Assembly (NCBI RefSeq): GCF_001577835.2
Contig: NC_029542.1
Span: forward strand, 841,524-905,523
Direction of reading: 5' to 3'
Length of the DNA stretch: 64,000 bases
Origin: Coturnix japonica
Lineage: Eukaryota; Chordata; Aves; Galliformes; Phasianidae
Shown here: positions 10,341-22,299 of the stretch, piece after piece
Numbering within the stretch: position 1 is the first letter of the stretch
Layout: the number at the start of each line of letters is the position of its first letter
Position numbers and translations under genes: made by a program
The notes under the pieces: model-generated
What the model saw: the letters and a program-made list of their open reading frames with translations, nothing else
What the model was told of the DNA's origin: nothing
The model's database searches: none

Positions 10341-12938
10341 GTTCTGGGTGCTGCCCCAAGCTGGGTGGCTCTGTTGTGTGGCAATGTGGCTGTGGGGCCA
10401 TGAGGACAGATGGAGGCCCCTGTGGGACCTAGAGTGATGGAGACCTGAGCAGGGCAGCACAGCAATGGGCACTGTGAGCAGGCTGAGTGCTGCAGAGGTG
10501 TTTCTGTAGGTCCTACAAATAAACAGGTACCTTCTCTTTAAATCCACCTAACATCCAGCAGAAAGGAGGAACCCTGAAGGGGGGGGGGACAGGGACATGG
10601 GAGTGGGGGTGAAACAAGAGACTTAGGAAGAAGATTTGGGATTACATACCCAGACCCAGGACCCCACCAAAGCTCCCTGGGCATCCAAACCCCACAGCAG
10701 GCATTTCTGCAGCTCCTTGGGGCTCATCCTGCACTCAGCTCTTAAAAGCTTTGGGTTTTATTGGGGTTCAGATGAAAAAGTGGTGGTGTAGGGCACCTCC
10801 AGCCCCTGGGGAGTTAAGGTGTTTGTGGGGGGGATGGGGGTGTGATCAGTTTCACCAAAGAGCTTTTTTTTTCCAGAGCATTTTGTTTTTATTTTGCTGG
10901 GATGAGCACAAAGACAACGCTGACAGCCAGCAGCTGTGGGTTCTGATTGTGCCCTCGGGTGCTGCACAGACCCCATTCCCTGTGCTGTGCAGCACCTGAC
11001 AGCCTCACTCTACCCAATTGTTTCCCTTTCCACCCCATGCTGAGATGCAGGAGGTGCATCACAGCACAGTCTAAACCCCTAAATCCTCCTGAACAGCACC
11101 AAACCCTACAGTGAGGATGCTGTAAGGAATAAGGCACCCAGCTGGGGGTCTCCACCGCCCCTCACCCACTGCAGCAGCTCTGGCATCATCCCCCACACGT
11201 CCTACATGTCCCCGTTGCGCCGTGCTGTGTCCCAGCAGGGTCGATATTGCAGCGGGGAGCGGTGAGGTCGTGTCACCATCCCCAGGCCGTGGGCTGTGTG
11301 AGAGCGTGGACACTGCGGCCCTGTCACCCTGCTGGGAATATTGTCCCCGTGGACTTTGAGCACTTTGGGAGTGGCTGGCAGAGCCCCATATCGCTTCTAC
11401 CCCAACTGCACCAGTGAGAAGCAGAGCAGTGCCACGACCCCACGGGGGCACCACAGGTAATGGGGTGATGTCCCCTGCGCTGCAGGGAGGCTGTGATATG
11501 GGGCTGCCCAAAGGGTGGGACCCTCTGCAGTGCCCCGGCCCATCCCCACGTCTGGAGGCAGCTGAGTGGGAAATCATTGTGTCGTTCTGATTTCAAAGCA
11601 GGGGAAAGCAAGGCACGGTGTTTTCAGAGCAGCTGTGCAGCCTGCAGATCCCTTGGTCCTGGGGGGAAGAGGCTGGAAAACTCCATTTTTGCTTCAAAGC
11701 AGCAGAGCTCAGAAGCAGGGTGTGGTTTTGCAATGGTCTGTTCCAATTCATCCCAGCTCACCTGAGGACATCAGAGTGATCACAGCCTGGGATGGGCATG
11801 AGGACAGCAATGGATCTGATGGGATACTGACTGCAAACGGAGCTGAGGGAGCAGGTGTGGGTACTTAGGGCCATTGTGGGAACACACCTGTGGGTGGGGA
11901 TGAGGTGATGCCCTGTAGGATTTAGGTCCTGTGGGTCTCTGGGGTGGGGTATTGGCTGGTGTGAGGCTGGGGGCATTGCTGTGTGGTGAGGTGTGAGCTC
12001 TCTGCAGAGCTCTGGGTGGCTTTAGTTGGGGTTTTGCTGGCTGGAATCTGGGTCCAAAGCCCTGAGTGGTGCCCAGTGGGGCATTTGGGATTGCAGTGCT
12101 GGGGCTGCTTTGGTGGTGAGCTGCCAGGCAGCTCAGTGTTGATGCTGGTGGTTGTTTCTCCCCCAAGTACGGAAATGCTCTGGGAAGGAAGGGGAGGGCT
12201 GTTCCCTGCAGGAGCGATGCTCCAGCTGTGCCTGGAGCCCGGCTGGCGCTTTGCCCTGAGATCTTCCCATCTAGGCTGTGTGGCTGCAGTGATCCCCAGT
12301 GCCAACTCCAGCATCACCCTTCCTTCCCAGCTCACTCGTGACTCTGGTGGCTCAGCAGTGACCCGGCAGGACTGGAAGGACTGGGGGCCTGTGCTGGTGG
12401 TCTGGGACACAACAGGACCAGGTGGCGACAGGTCAGCACTGAGGGTCTGGGTTTGGGTGCCACTGTGCAGCATATGGGGTGTCTGTGCTCTGGTCTACCC
12501 CCTCATTATGGGCAGGCTTGAGGAGGGGACTTGCCTAAGGAAGCAGCTCCTCTGCCCTAGAAAAGCAGCTTTTCCTGGGGATTTCCTGGCTGCTGCAAGC
12601 TGGAGCACATAAGAGGCTATTGCTTCTCGCCTAAGGCAATGGGGGTCCTAGAAAGAGACTGTTCCCATTTGAGGGAGAAGGGGTTGCTGCTTTAAAACTG
12701 CTTCCTACCTCTGCAGATAGCAGCTCAGAGTCTTCCTGATGTCTCTCCTAGTGAAGGTGCAGGGCCCTGCAGGACATATCACTGGGGCTGTGTGGGGCTC
12801 TCCCCATGTGTTCAGCCTTGCTTTTTCACCACGCAGATCCCAAGGAGCAGACAGAGGGGTGCCCCTGCCTCACCCCCATATTAACACTGCATCCAGCATC
12901 TGTCCTGACTGTGTTAGCGCCTTGACAGTGGCACCGTG
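10341..12938. other. Upstream flank of the MLCK-like gene, no exon recognised
   Basis: Sequence is unique, of mixed composition, and holds no recognised coding exon, CpG island or clear repeat. It must contain the 5' UTR and promoter of the kinase gene starting at 12939, but no TATA box or CCAAT cluster stands out. Confidence 0.5.
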
Positions 12939-15337
12939 ATGTCTCAAGCAGAAGGTACGTGCTGTCCTCGGTCTGCCCTCCCACAGCTGCAGTGTTGTGT
13001 CCCCAGCACGGGGCTCACCCCCACATCAGCACTTGTTTCCTGTTCTGTTCAGTGCTTTGGCTGTGGCCCTACAGCCCTTCTGATCACCCCCTCTGTTCCC
13101 ATCTGCAGGTGAGGAGGATTTTGAATGCTGTGATGTTGTCATTAACAGCCAGGATAAGGTTTCGGATGTGTACATACAGCTGGAGAAGCTCGGAGAGTAA
13201 GTAGGGTCCTATAATCCCCACCAGCTCCAAGCTGTAGGGTCTGCCTGTGGGCGGGACGAGAGGTGGCAGTGATGGGGATGTCTCCTTCATCCCTCCTGCT
13301 TGCTCTGTTCCAGGGGCAAGTTTGGGACAGTGTATCGGCTGCAGGAGAAAACCACAGGCAAGATCCGAGCTGGGAAGTTCTTCCGGACACGGACGGCCAA
13401 GGAGAAGCAGGCAGCTCGTGCTGAGGTGGAGCTGATGAACCTGCTGCATCACCCGCGCCTCGTGCAGTGCCTCGCTGCCTTCCAGGGCCCCACGGAGCTG
13501 GTGATGGTCATGGAGTAGTGAGTGTGGGGATGGTGCTGGGGTGGTCCCTGGGATGGTAACATGGAGTGCAGGGTGGTTTGGGAACCTGCAGGCCCCTGTG
13601 TGGTTCCCAGCATCCTGCCTGTACCTGCAGTGTGGCTGGTGGGGAACTCTTTGAGCGCATTGTGGATGATGACTTCGAGCACACAGAGCCCAGCAGCACC
13701 CAGTACATGCGGCAGATCCTGGAGGGGCTGCAGTACATGCACGGCCAGGCTGTTGTACACCTTGACCTCAAACCTGAGAACATTGTCTGCGTCAGCCCAG
13801 GCAGCCACTGGCTCAAGATCATTGACTTTGGCCTGGCGCGGAAGTTGGGTGAGTTGGAGGGTGGTGGTGACAACAGGAGCTCTATAGAGCTCTGTTGCAG
13901 CTGGGTGCAGAGGCACTTGCTGGGTTCAGCTGGGCTGTCCTGGGGCTGCCTGCCCATGGGCTCCATCTCATCTGCAGCTCCGGACACCCCTGTGAAGGTG
14001 CTGCATGGAACCCCTGAGTTCATGGCTCCAGAAGTGGTCTCCTTTGAGCCTGTGGGGTTTGCTACAGACATGTGGAGTGTTGGTGTCATCTGCTATATCC
14101 TGTGAGTGGACCCCTGGGGACAGCAGTTGCTTGGGAAGGGGCTGAGCTGTCCCTGAAGTCTTCTGTCCTCTCTTCAGGCTGAGTGGGGAGTCCCCCTTCC
14201 AGGGAGACAATGACATGGAGACACTGAGCAATATCACAGCTGCCCAGTGGGAATTTGAGGAGGAGATATTCTCAGACATCTCCCAGCAGGCCAAGGACTT
14301 CATCAGCCAACTGCTGCAGAAGGATCCACGGTAAGATCCAGGTGTGGGGCGAGTCCCCATGGTTAGAGCTGGATTTGGGGTGTGAGGAGGATGAACGGAG
14401 CAGATACTCAAGCCCAGGGATGAGCAGGGGAAGGTGCAAGGCCTTTTGAGCTGAACACACAGGGTGGTGCCCAGAACTACTCCCTGGAGCTGCATCAAGG
14501 GCCAGAGGGCAGTTCCCAATCTGTCTCCATCCCCAGCTGCCGGCTTTCCAGCCCAGGGGCTCTCCAGCACCCCTGGCTACAGCAGCCCCTGCCCAGAAGC
14601 ATGAAGGCACTGCCAAAGGAGCGGATCAAGCAGTTCCTGACCCGTCGGAAGTGGCAGGTGTGTGGGGCAGGCTGTGCCTGGGGGATGGTGGGGGGCATGA
14701 AGGCTCCAGTGAACTTCAGTGCTCTTTTCCTTTTCTCCAGAAAACAGGCAAAGCCCTGCTGGCCATCAACAGGCTCACGCTGCTGTCCCAGAGCCAGGAC
14801 AGGAGAGCATCAGAGACTCAGGATGAGGAAGGTGATGGTGCTGAACTGTTAACCCATAAACCCAGGTTCTCTCTGCTATGCCACCCTCGCTGCCTTTTGC
14901 TCCTGTCAGTTTCCCCCACCTCTGCTCTGGCTGCACTGTATTGCTGAACATACTGGGTATGTCCCCAGTGCAGAGCTTGTGCTCTGGACCAGCCTCAGTG
15001 CCCCAAAGCTGCCTCATGCCTTCAACCTTATGGGCCAGCTCTGCTGTGGGCTTAGAGCAGGGGCATCCTGTGCTACAACACCAGGACCTGCACATGATCC
15101 TGATCTTAGGGATCAGCTCCTGCTCCCTACAAGTGTCACGCAGGTTTCTCCAGCAGCAGAATAGGGTTGCATGCAGCTGGCTTCTCATTGCTCTCTGTCC
15201 ATCTGTCTACAGACTCATGTTGCAGCGCAGAGGAGGACCAAGCCTGTGGGGCTCTGCCCCAGAGAGATCCCAGCTCCTCAGAGCCTCCCACAGGAGAAGA
15301 GGGCAATGGCAGTATGAAGGCTGCAGGCAAGGCTTAA
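12939..15337 (+). CDS. Compact myosin light chain kinase-like protein kinase
   Basis: Ca2+/calmodulin-dependent Ser/Thr kinase of the MLCK family, expected to phosphorylate myosin regulatory light chain. Nine exons (12939-12954, 13109-13196, 13314-13517, 13631-13848, 13978-14101, 14178-14330, 14537-14657, 14741-14831, 15213-15337) join in phase and encode 379 aa. The start ATG has an in-frame TAG at 12915. Visible motifs are the glycine loop LGEGKFGTV (about 33-41), the ATP lysine in AGKFF, HLDLKPEN (146-153), DFG (168-170), APE (192-194), GDND, and a C-terminal autoinhibitory/calmodulin-binding segment (about 295-325) containing RRKWQKTGKALLAINRL, which closely follows smooth-muscle MLCK. 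No Ig or Fn3 domains are present. The acidic tail ends in KAAGKA. It resembles MYLK (smooth muscle) more than MYLK2, MYLK3 or MYLK4, and may correspond to fish mylk5. The last junction uses a weaker donor (GTGATG). Confidence 0.85.
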
Positions 15338-15582
15338 CACAGCCCTGCTGTGCTGCCCTGAGCCACAGAGGAGCTGGTGAAGGGAAAGAAGAGTCACCAG
15401 GACAAAGTCTTCTCCAGGCCTGCAGTTTGTACCATGAACTCCCCAGCCTGTGGTAGGTGTCCCTGTGCTGGTGCGGGGACAGGTCTCTTGTCCCAGCAAA
15501 GAACTGGTGCTCCTGTCTGCATGGCTGCCTGGACTGGAGCTGCAGCCTGGATCTTCTTGCTGTGTGTGTATTTTGTGAGCCC

Positions 15583-15588
15583 AATAAA
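15583..15588 (+). terminator. Poly(A) signal of the MLCK-like gene
   Basis: AATAAA lies 246 bases after the stop codon. It is the first canonical signal downstream and is followed by T/G-containing sequence. Confidence 0.75.
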
Positions 15589-15984
15589 GCACTGAGGTCT
15601 CTTGCTCCCTGTGCTGCTCCTTCCTCCCCAGATCACGGGGTGGGGGGAGAGAGCTGTGCAAAGCTGTTCCAACCCTTTGTGTGCTGGTACCACTCTCATC
15701 ACCCAGTGCTACCACAGCCTCAGGAAGGAGGCTGGCTCTGTGCACTGGGGCCAGGTCTGAATGGGAATGGATTTAGCAGGGATGGCTTTAGCAGCATCTC
15801 TGAAGTCCACCCTCAGGAAGCATCTTCCCTCTGAGGGTGGGGTAGCACTGTGCCCTGGCTCTGTCCTCATGGCGCTCTCACTTCAGGTATGTATACAAAT
15901 GGAGAAGATCCCTTGCTCCCTCTCTTTTCTAGGCTGAACAGCCACAGATCTCTCAGCCTTTCCTCTGAGTTGCTTCAGACCCTT

Positions 15985-16330
15985 TGAGTCCCTTGCTGGA
16001 CTCAGACTTGCTGAGGATGCTCTGTGTCCCATCATCCAGATTGCTAACAATGATGCTGAGCAAGTCTGGCCCCAGCACTGATTCCTGGAGTGCACTGCTA
16101 GTTACTAACCTCCAACTAAACCTGGCACTGCTGCTGTCTATCCTCTGGGCTCTGCTATTCAGGCTGCTTTCAATCCAGCTCATATCTCCTATCCAGGCCA
16201 CACAACAACAGCTTGTTTATGTGCCCTATAGAGCAGTGTTGAAGGCTTGACTGAAGTCTACCAAACCAGCAACATCCAATCTCAACAATTCTTACCAATG
16301 TAATCTAAAAACCTCCTGGATTGTTTAGGT
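15985..16330 (-). mobile_element. CR1 LINE fragment, ORF2 reverse-transcriptase region
   Basis: The plus strand reads as the reverse complement of CR1 coding sequence. Phrases include AGCAAGTCTGGCCCCAGCACTGATTCC, GCTTTCAATCCAGCTC, GTTGAAGGCTTGACTGAAGTCTACC and AACATCC. It is highly diverged, hence an old copy. Confidence 0.7.
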
Positions 16331-19300
16331 TCTGCTGCACTGTTCCTCCGTGGGGTCCCATGAAGGACCACGGACTGAGAATGTGATGCTGCTGCCACCT
16401 GCCTGTAGAGGGCCTTGTCTGCTTGTCCTTGCAGCTCAGGTGGAGCAGGAGCCCATCACAACATCCAGCCTCTCTTTAACCCTAAGCTGTGAACTCCTGG
16501 TTTCTCCTCCTCCATTCCCAAACAGCACTTTTTGCATTTCAGCTGCTCCCTTATGTGGAAGAGAAGCAATCCAACCTCACCTTTCTGTCTTGTTATTCTT
16601 AGAGAGCCTACATCGCTCTGTTGTAATGCTCCAGCTGTGGGACCCATCTCCCCTGCCCTCTGTGATCCCAACAAGTAAGCACATCTCTAACATACCATGT
16701 TTATTCCATGTGCAGTAGTGTGGGGGCACCTCAGGCTCCCCAGCACACTGAGCTTCTTTAAGAGGTTTGTGGGCATTTCCTTGTGCTTACGTAAGTGCTG
16801 AAAGTGAACCTGCCGAAGCTTCACATTGTTGACTTTGTGGTTCCCTCCCAGTCACAGCATCTCATGGCCTTTGTTCAGTAATTCTTTCTATTGCTCTCTC
16901 CTAGTTTAAAGCTTGTCTTATGCATTCAGCCACCCCTGGAGGTTCTGGTCTCCTAGTTTTTGTGCTAACTCTGTAACCAACAGGGACTGAGGGGGCTCAG
17001 AAACAGCACCGTGACCTCAAACCTCACCCTCGGGTGGCAGGTTGGGTAGTGACCAGGATTTGGAAGCAACAGGCTGGATATCTCCTTGTCTCTTTGTTCT
17101 CCTGGTGGTGCTGAGCAGGCTCTGGTGAATAGCTGGCTGCTGCTCTCCTCCTCTGTCCCAGTGAACCCATCTCTCCTGTTCATTTCAGCTTGCAGAGGTG
17201 CCCTGGTCTGTACGGTGCAGCTCTGTGTGCACTGTTGTAGTGAGGCTGTGCCAAGTAAAGCTCGAGGCACGCCTGTACCCTTCCTCTCTTCCTCCGCCCA
17301 CTGTGTCTCCTCAGGCTTTTCCTGCTGTGTGCTCCTTGAAGCTGGAGGCGAGGCCAAGAGGGATGAAGAGGCAAGCATTACTTTTATCAAAGAGAACCGA
17401 ATCCTCTTGCTCCCAACTACTGCAGGGATGCGTGTGTCTGGGGGCTCTGACAGGGCATGCTCATGTGACACAGATGGAAGGGAAACCAGCACTCAGAACT
17501 GCTGCAGAATGGGCAGCAGAGAGCCTGCTTTCAGACAGTGCACAGTTCCCTGTAGTCACTGTGGCAGAATTTGTCACGCTGCAGCAGCCCCCAGAAAGGT
17601 GAAACGAGCTCAGGTGTCTGCAGACCCTTGTTTGCAGGATTTCATAGCACTTAGCTGCTCTTGAACTAATAGGAAAGGATGCTGTGACCTTCCTGTTTTG
17701 CTATCGTGGTGCGGACCCTCTCGATGAAATGGTCTTATCAGCAAACAGGCCCAGCTCATGTTTTTGTGGCAAGAGCCTGTTCCTGTTAATAATATCAATT
17801 CCTGACAGCTGCTTCTGTGTACATTTGCCCATGGGAAGCCAGCGAGAAGGAAACTACTGTGGTTTTGCAGGGTTCAAGCACACTCTGCCCAAGATTTGGC
17901 TCCCTCTTTCCCTTGTAAACAATAGATGTACTGCAGGAAAGGGAATCCAGATGGATTTAGGAGCTGACACAGACCTACATTCAGAGCACAGGGCAAACCT
18001 TTTGGCGAGCACCCCCTTCCAAATCCTCTTTTGGTGATGCCATTATTGCTGCTTTGTATGCTGCAGGTCATCCCCAGCAAGAATTCCAAATATGGCTCTT
18101 CAAAGACTGTATCAGGCAACTCCTGACAGAGTTCATCTACTTGCTGTCTTTTTCCATAAGTGACATTTTCAGCAGCAGAAGTGAACTCACTGCTATGCAG
18201 AACCTGGTAAGAATCTGTGACAGCCACACTCCTGATGAAGGGTTCTGGCTGAATTCACAAGTCATTCTGGTTTTGAGGTGGAGGAGAAGCTCCCAGAAAC
18301 GTATAAACAATCATTCTGTATTCTGTCTGTGGTATTTATCTTCCATTCCCAGAGAAACAGAGGCACTGAAGAACCCTTTTCTCCTCCATTACTCCTCCAA
18401 GTGCTTTTCTTGATGCTCGCATACATCATATCCTAATTTCCACCCATTAGTATCATCTGTTCTGTGTTTTCTTCATTACGCAGACTCTGGCTGATCTAAA
18501 CTCACACACATCCCTTGGGAACCAAGCAGAATGCCTTCAAGCTGTGGATGATAAGCAAACACCAACTTACATATAATCAATCCCTTGATGAGCTATTTAC
18601 CATGTGACATTACCAAAATATTTCTCATTGGGAACTATGTTTATCTCAGTCTGTTTTTCAAACTACCCACAGCCCTGAAAATTCACATCCTGGTGTTCAG
18701 ATACGAGCTTTCTCTCTATCATCTTGCCTTTTGCTTCAGGATTGCCTGTACTTGACGCTGCAAACATTAATTTACTTATAGAAGCTGATTTATCTACAGA
18801 AGCCTGTGTCCTCCAGCATACATTTCTTCCCCTTCCACTGCTTCCCATGGCTTAACACAGAACAATGAGCGCTTGTCAGGGAAAGCAATAGAATAAATGA
18901 AGAGAAGAGTTATACCTGGAACTCATTACAGCCACTGAGAAATTCAGCAGCACTGAAAATAGAAATCCAATCTCAGCTCTTGCGAGGAAAGGAATTAATA
19001 AGTGATCCTTCAGTGGAGACTGACTCCCTCTGGTTTATCTTCGCTTCAGCCACACCACTTCAGGGTACCAACACCAATCACTGGATGCCTCCCAGCAAGG
19101 TGGGAGAGTGGTGCAGCTGGAGAACCTCCGTAAGTGCTGCTCTTCCTTATCCTTGGGTTCAGCTCCTCGGAGGTTTGCAAGGAATGGTCAGCTGCTTGAA
19201 TACCCTCGAGGTTCTGGGTCTGTACTGAGCATCAAAGCTCATGTTTACTTTGGGTTGCAGAATCCAGGCATAAGAATGCTCATTCAGACCAACAAACATC

Positions 19301-19790
19301 CCTTGGGCATCAAGGAATACAGTGATATTTCTTTGTGGAATCTCTCCGTCCTGCAGACTCAGGGCGAGGGGAACCTGGAAATGTGATCTGTGATTTCCTC
19401 TCTGGGTCTTTTGCTGTGAGCTGAACTGAATTAAGAAAACAAATCTAAGCCTGAGGTGAACCTCAGTGGAAAAAAATAGTGCTGGGCAAACACTGCACGT
19501 CTTCTGAATACATCACTTCCAGAATGCTCTTTTAAGGCCTGTTATACCAGGAAGTGCACAGCTACCAACACACAGGGAGCGTCAGATAAAAGCCTCCACG
19601 TATCACTAATAAAACACCACAGCAGCGGTGGGAAGGCAGAATGTCAGACCTCAGGTACAACGGCGCTTCAATAGTGACAGAAACTGTAAGTAATAAGGGA
19701 AGTGGTGATGAAAAGAACATCAGTAATACCTGAATCGCTATGTAATACGCCCAGATGGGCCTTGCTATGTGTCATGATTGCGAATAGCCC
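16331..19790. other. AT-richer intergenic stretch without a recognised gene
   Basis: Composition falls toward balanced or AT-rich compared with its GC-rich surroundings. Short open frames are present but none resembles a protein family, and no run of exons with splice signals was found. Undetected non-coding transcripts or old repeats are possible. Confidence 0.5.
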
Positions 19791-19794
19791 CATT

Positions 19795-20190
19795 CTTACC
19801 TCGCTGTATTACTTTATCAAGTTAAGCTCTACACAAACAGATCTCCACCTCCCCACACGCCAACATGGCGGCCCTCAGGTGACACAAGACCACGAGCCTC
19901 GGCCCCACTCCACGCTCTCAATGTGATTGGCCAGCTCCGGAGTGATTCAACCAATCAACAACCTCATGCCTCCCGCCACCACCGGAATCCGCGGCTCTGA
20001 GGCCTTATTGGCTGAGGGGCAGCCAATAGGTGCCGGTCCCCACCGAGGCTCCGCCTTCTCGGATCCTGTCAGCGCCCGCCGCCATTTTGTCCCAGGCCCC
20101 GTCGCTCGACGCCTCCGCCTTTACTCCCGCTGGGATCCGCTTCTCGCGGGGCTCCATCCCGGGCTGGTCCCGCTGAGCCCTCGGTGAGGG
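19795..20190. promoter_or_regulatory. Orphan divergent CpG-island promoter with splice donors on both sides
   Basis: The block holds a YY1-type ATGGCGGCC (about 19864), four CCAAT boxes in mixed orientation (ATTGG 19926-19930, CCAAT 19951-19955, ATTGG 20007-20011, CCAAT 20023-20027) and GCCATTTTG (20081-20089). On the plus strand a GTGAGG donor begins at 20183. On the minus strand a consensus GTAAGA donor reads leftward from 19799. This pattern fits two divergently transcribed, spliced RNAs. The plus transcript might be a non-coding RNA or an upstream alternative first exon of FMNL1. Confidence 0.6.
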
Positions 20191-21900
20191 TGGGAAGCGT
20201 CATCCGAAGGCACAGCGGTGAAGCTGAGCCCGGTGTTGGGGCATGGGGCCTTCCTGCAGGCCGCAGTGCTGCGCTGTCTCAGTCCCGAGTGGATGCTGCT
20301 GAGGCTGCACTGCTTGGCGGGGCCGACGGAGGGCAGCAGGCCGCTGCTTCTCCGAGCAGCCGGCAGAGCCACTGCTGCTGCTCCGTGCTGAGCTGAGCCG
20401 CACGACTGGGCTTCCTGGTACCTGGTTCCAGAGCCAGGGCCGCCGGACGGAGCTGTGCCAGGAACTGGGACCACGGGCCTCAGCTCTGCCCCACCTGGTG
20501 GTTGAAGCTCTCAGCTTAACCCTGTGTCACCTCCCTGCTCGGCCCTGGTCACCACGATGCTCTGCTGGCACTTGGCCTTGACGTGGGGCATCCCTCAGGG
20601 GGTGGCACTTCCTTGTTGTTGGGTGTACTCTGCAGCCAGGGGGACCCTCTGGCTCTTTGGGACCCAGCTTTTTCCATGCTGGGTCTCTTGCACAGGCAGA
20701 TCCTGCCCTCACTCTGTACCCCAGCTGGGATTGAGGCGGGCAGATCTGTTCAAACAGGGTCTTAGGGAATTGCACACAAAATATGTAGTGAAATGATGAA
20801 ATATGTAACGAAACTAAGATATTTAAACTGCAAAGTCAAGTTCTGGAATGTCAGAATGTACCATAATGTGGGTGACCCCAATTTCTGTGTGTCTCTGAGC
20901 TGCCTGTGGCTCCTCTCAGGCCTCCTGAGGCACAGAGAATGGTGCTTAGTGTGAGGAGGGTACAGCAGTGCATCAGGGTCAGGATCCTGCGGCTGCTGCC
21001 TCCTGCCAGCCTGACCCTGGACACATCACACATCCCCGTGTGGGATCTGGGGTTTGCAGAGGGTGGGAATGCTTTGAGGCCACGTGGTGAGGGTAACAAA
21101 CCCGGCTTTGCTGCAGTGGTTGACACAACAGGTCTGGTGATTCTCCCGGCACACAGAGCTCTGGAGTGGCAGGTGGCTCGTCCCAACACCTCGGCAGGTG
21201 ACCAGGAGCACTGTGCAGAGCAGGAGATGCTGCGACGCCCAGGCAGACACAGAGCCAGCATCGGAGCCTGGGCAGGTGAGTGGGGCTGTGCGGGGCTGCT
21301 GGGCCTTGGCACACATCAGGGGGTCCTGGGCTCTGTCCTTACATGGCCCTCAGCAGCTCTTTATCTCCATGTCTCTTATCTGGAATAATGTGCTCGTGTA
21401 ATGGCAGCTTTTCAGAACTACATTTATTGATGCCAGTTGCAGCAGGAGCCATGAGGAGATGAATTGCTCCTTGCTCTGCCAGGGCTGTCAGGAAGCAGGA
21501 GCTGCATGTTAACGGGGTGAGAACAGCTGCCTCATCCTCTCCTGCATCCTCTACCGAGGGCAGCGGGTGGTTCCGTGCCGGTCACAGGGAGGTGTCCCTG
21601 CACAGAGCGCCCTGTCAGTGCTGCCAGCTGCTGGGGAGGCACCTCCAGAGCCGGGATGGGGCACTGGGCGGTGTCACAGCACATCTCTGATCCGCCAGCC
21701 TGCCATCCAGCCATGCTCCAGCCTGGAGTTGTGCCGGTGCCGCCCTTCCCGGGGCTCCATCCCCGCTGCTGGGGATGCTCAGAGGCGCGATGAGTTTGCT
21801 CAGCCTCAGCTCGCCCTCCTTTGGCTGCCGGGGCCAAAAGAGGAAGAGAGGAGGGCTCCCAGCCGTCCCCGTTGCCCTCCCCATCCCCATCCGCCTCCCT
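20191..21900. other. Intergenic or 5' region between orphan promoter and FMNL1
   Basis: No recognisable coding exon was found. The sequence is unique and moderately GC-rich, grading into the FMNL1 CpG island from about 21780. Confidence 0.5.
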
Positions 21901-21929
21901 CCTTCCCTTCCTTACAGAAATATTATTAA

Positions 21930-22299
21930 AACGAAACCGAACCCGAGGCGCAGCCCCGCTCCGCGCAGCCGTGGGCTTTGGGACCCTGGAGCCGGGCTGC
22001 GGCAGAGGGCGGCAGGTGCCGGGGCTGCGGGGCACGGCGGCCGGTCGGGACCGGGGCGCAGCGGAGCCCAGCCCGCGGGGCGGGGGTGTAGGCGGGGGGA
22101 GGCGTTTGCGGCTCAATAACGCCCAGCAGAAGTTGCGAGCGGCGAAGAGAGACAGAGAAGGGGAAAAAACACCCCGACACTCACCCGCCCCATCCCTCCC
22201 GCAGCTCCGCTTCCTGCCCAGCCCAGCTCACTGCAGCGTGACCGCTCCGCTCCTCTCCATCCCCGGCACCCCGGGCACCCCGGGCCCGGCGGCAGCGCC
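21930..22299 (+). promoter_or_regulatory. FMNL1 CpG-island promoter and 5' UTR
   Basis: A GC-rich, CpG-dense block directly precedes the FMNL1 start codon. No TATA box is obvious. The exact start site cannot be read from sequence. Confidence 0.55.

Noticed and set aside
16331-19790. Possible retroviral or LTR sequence in the AT-richer stretch
   Set aside because: No paired terminal repeats, primer-binding site or gag/pol-like frames were recognised.
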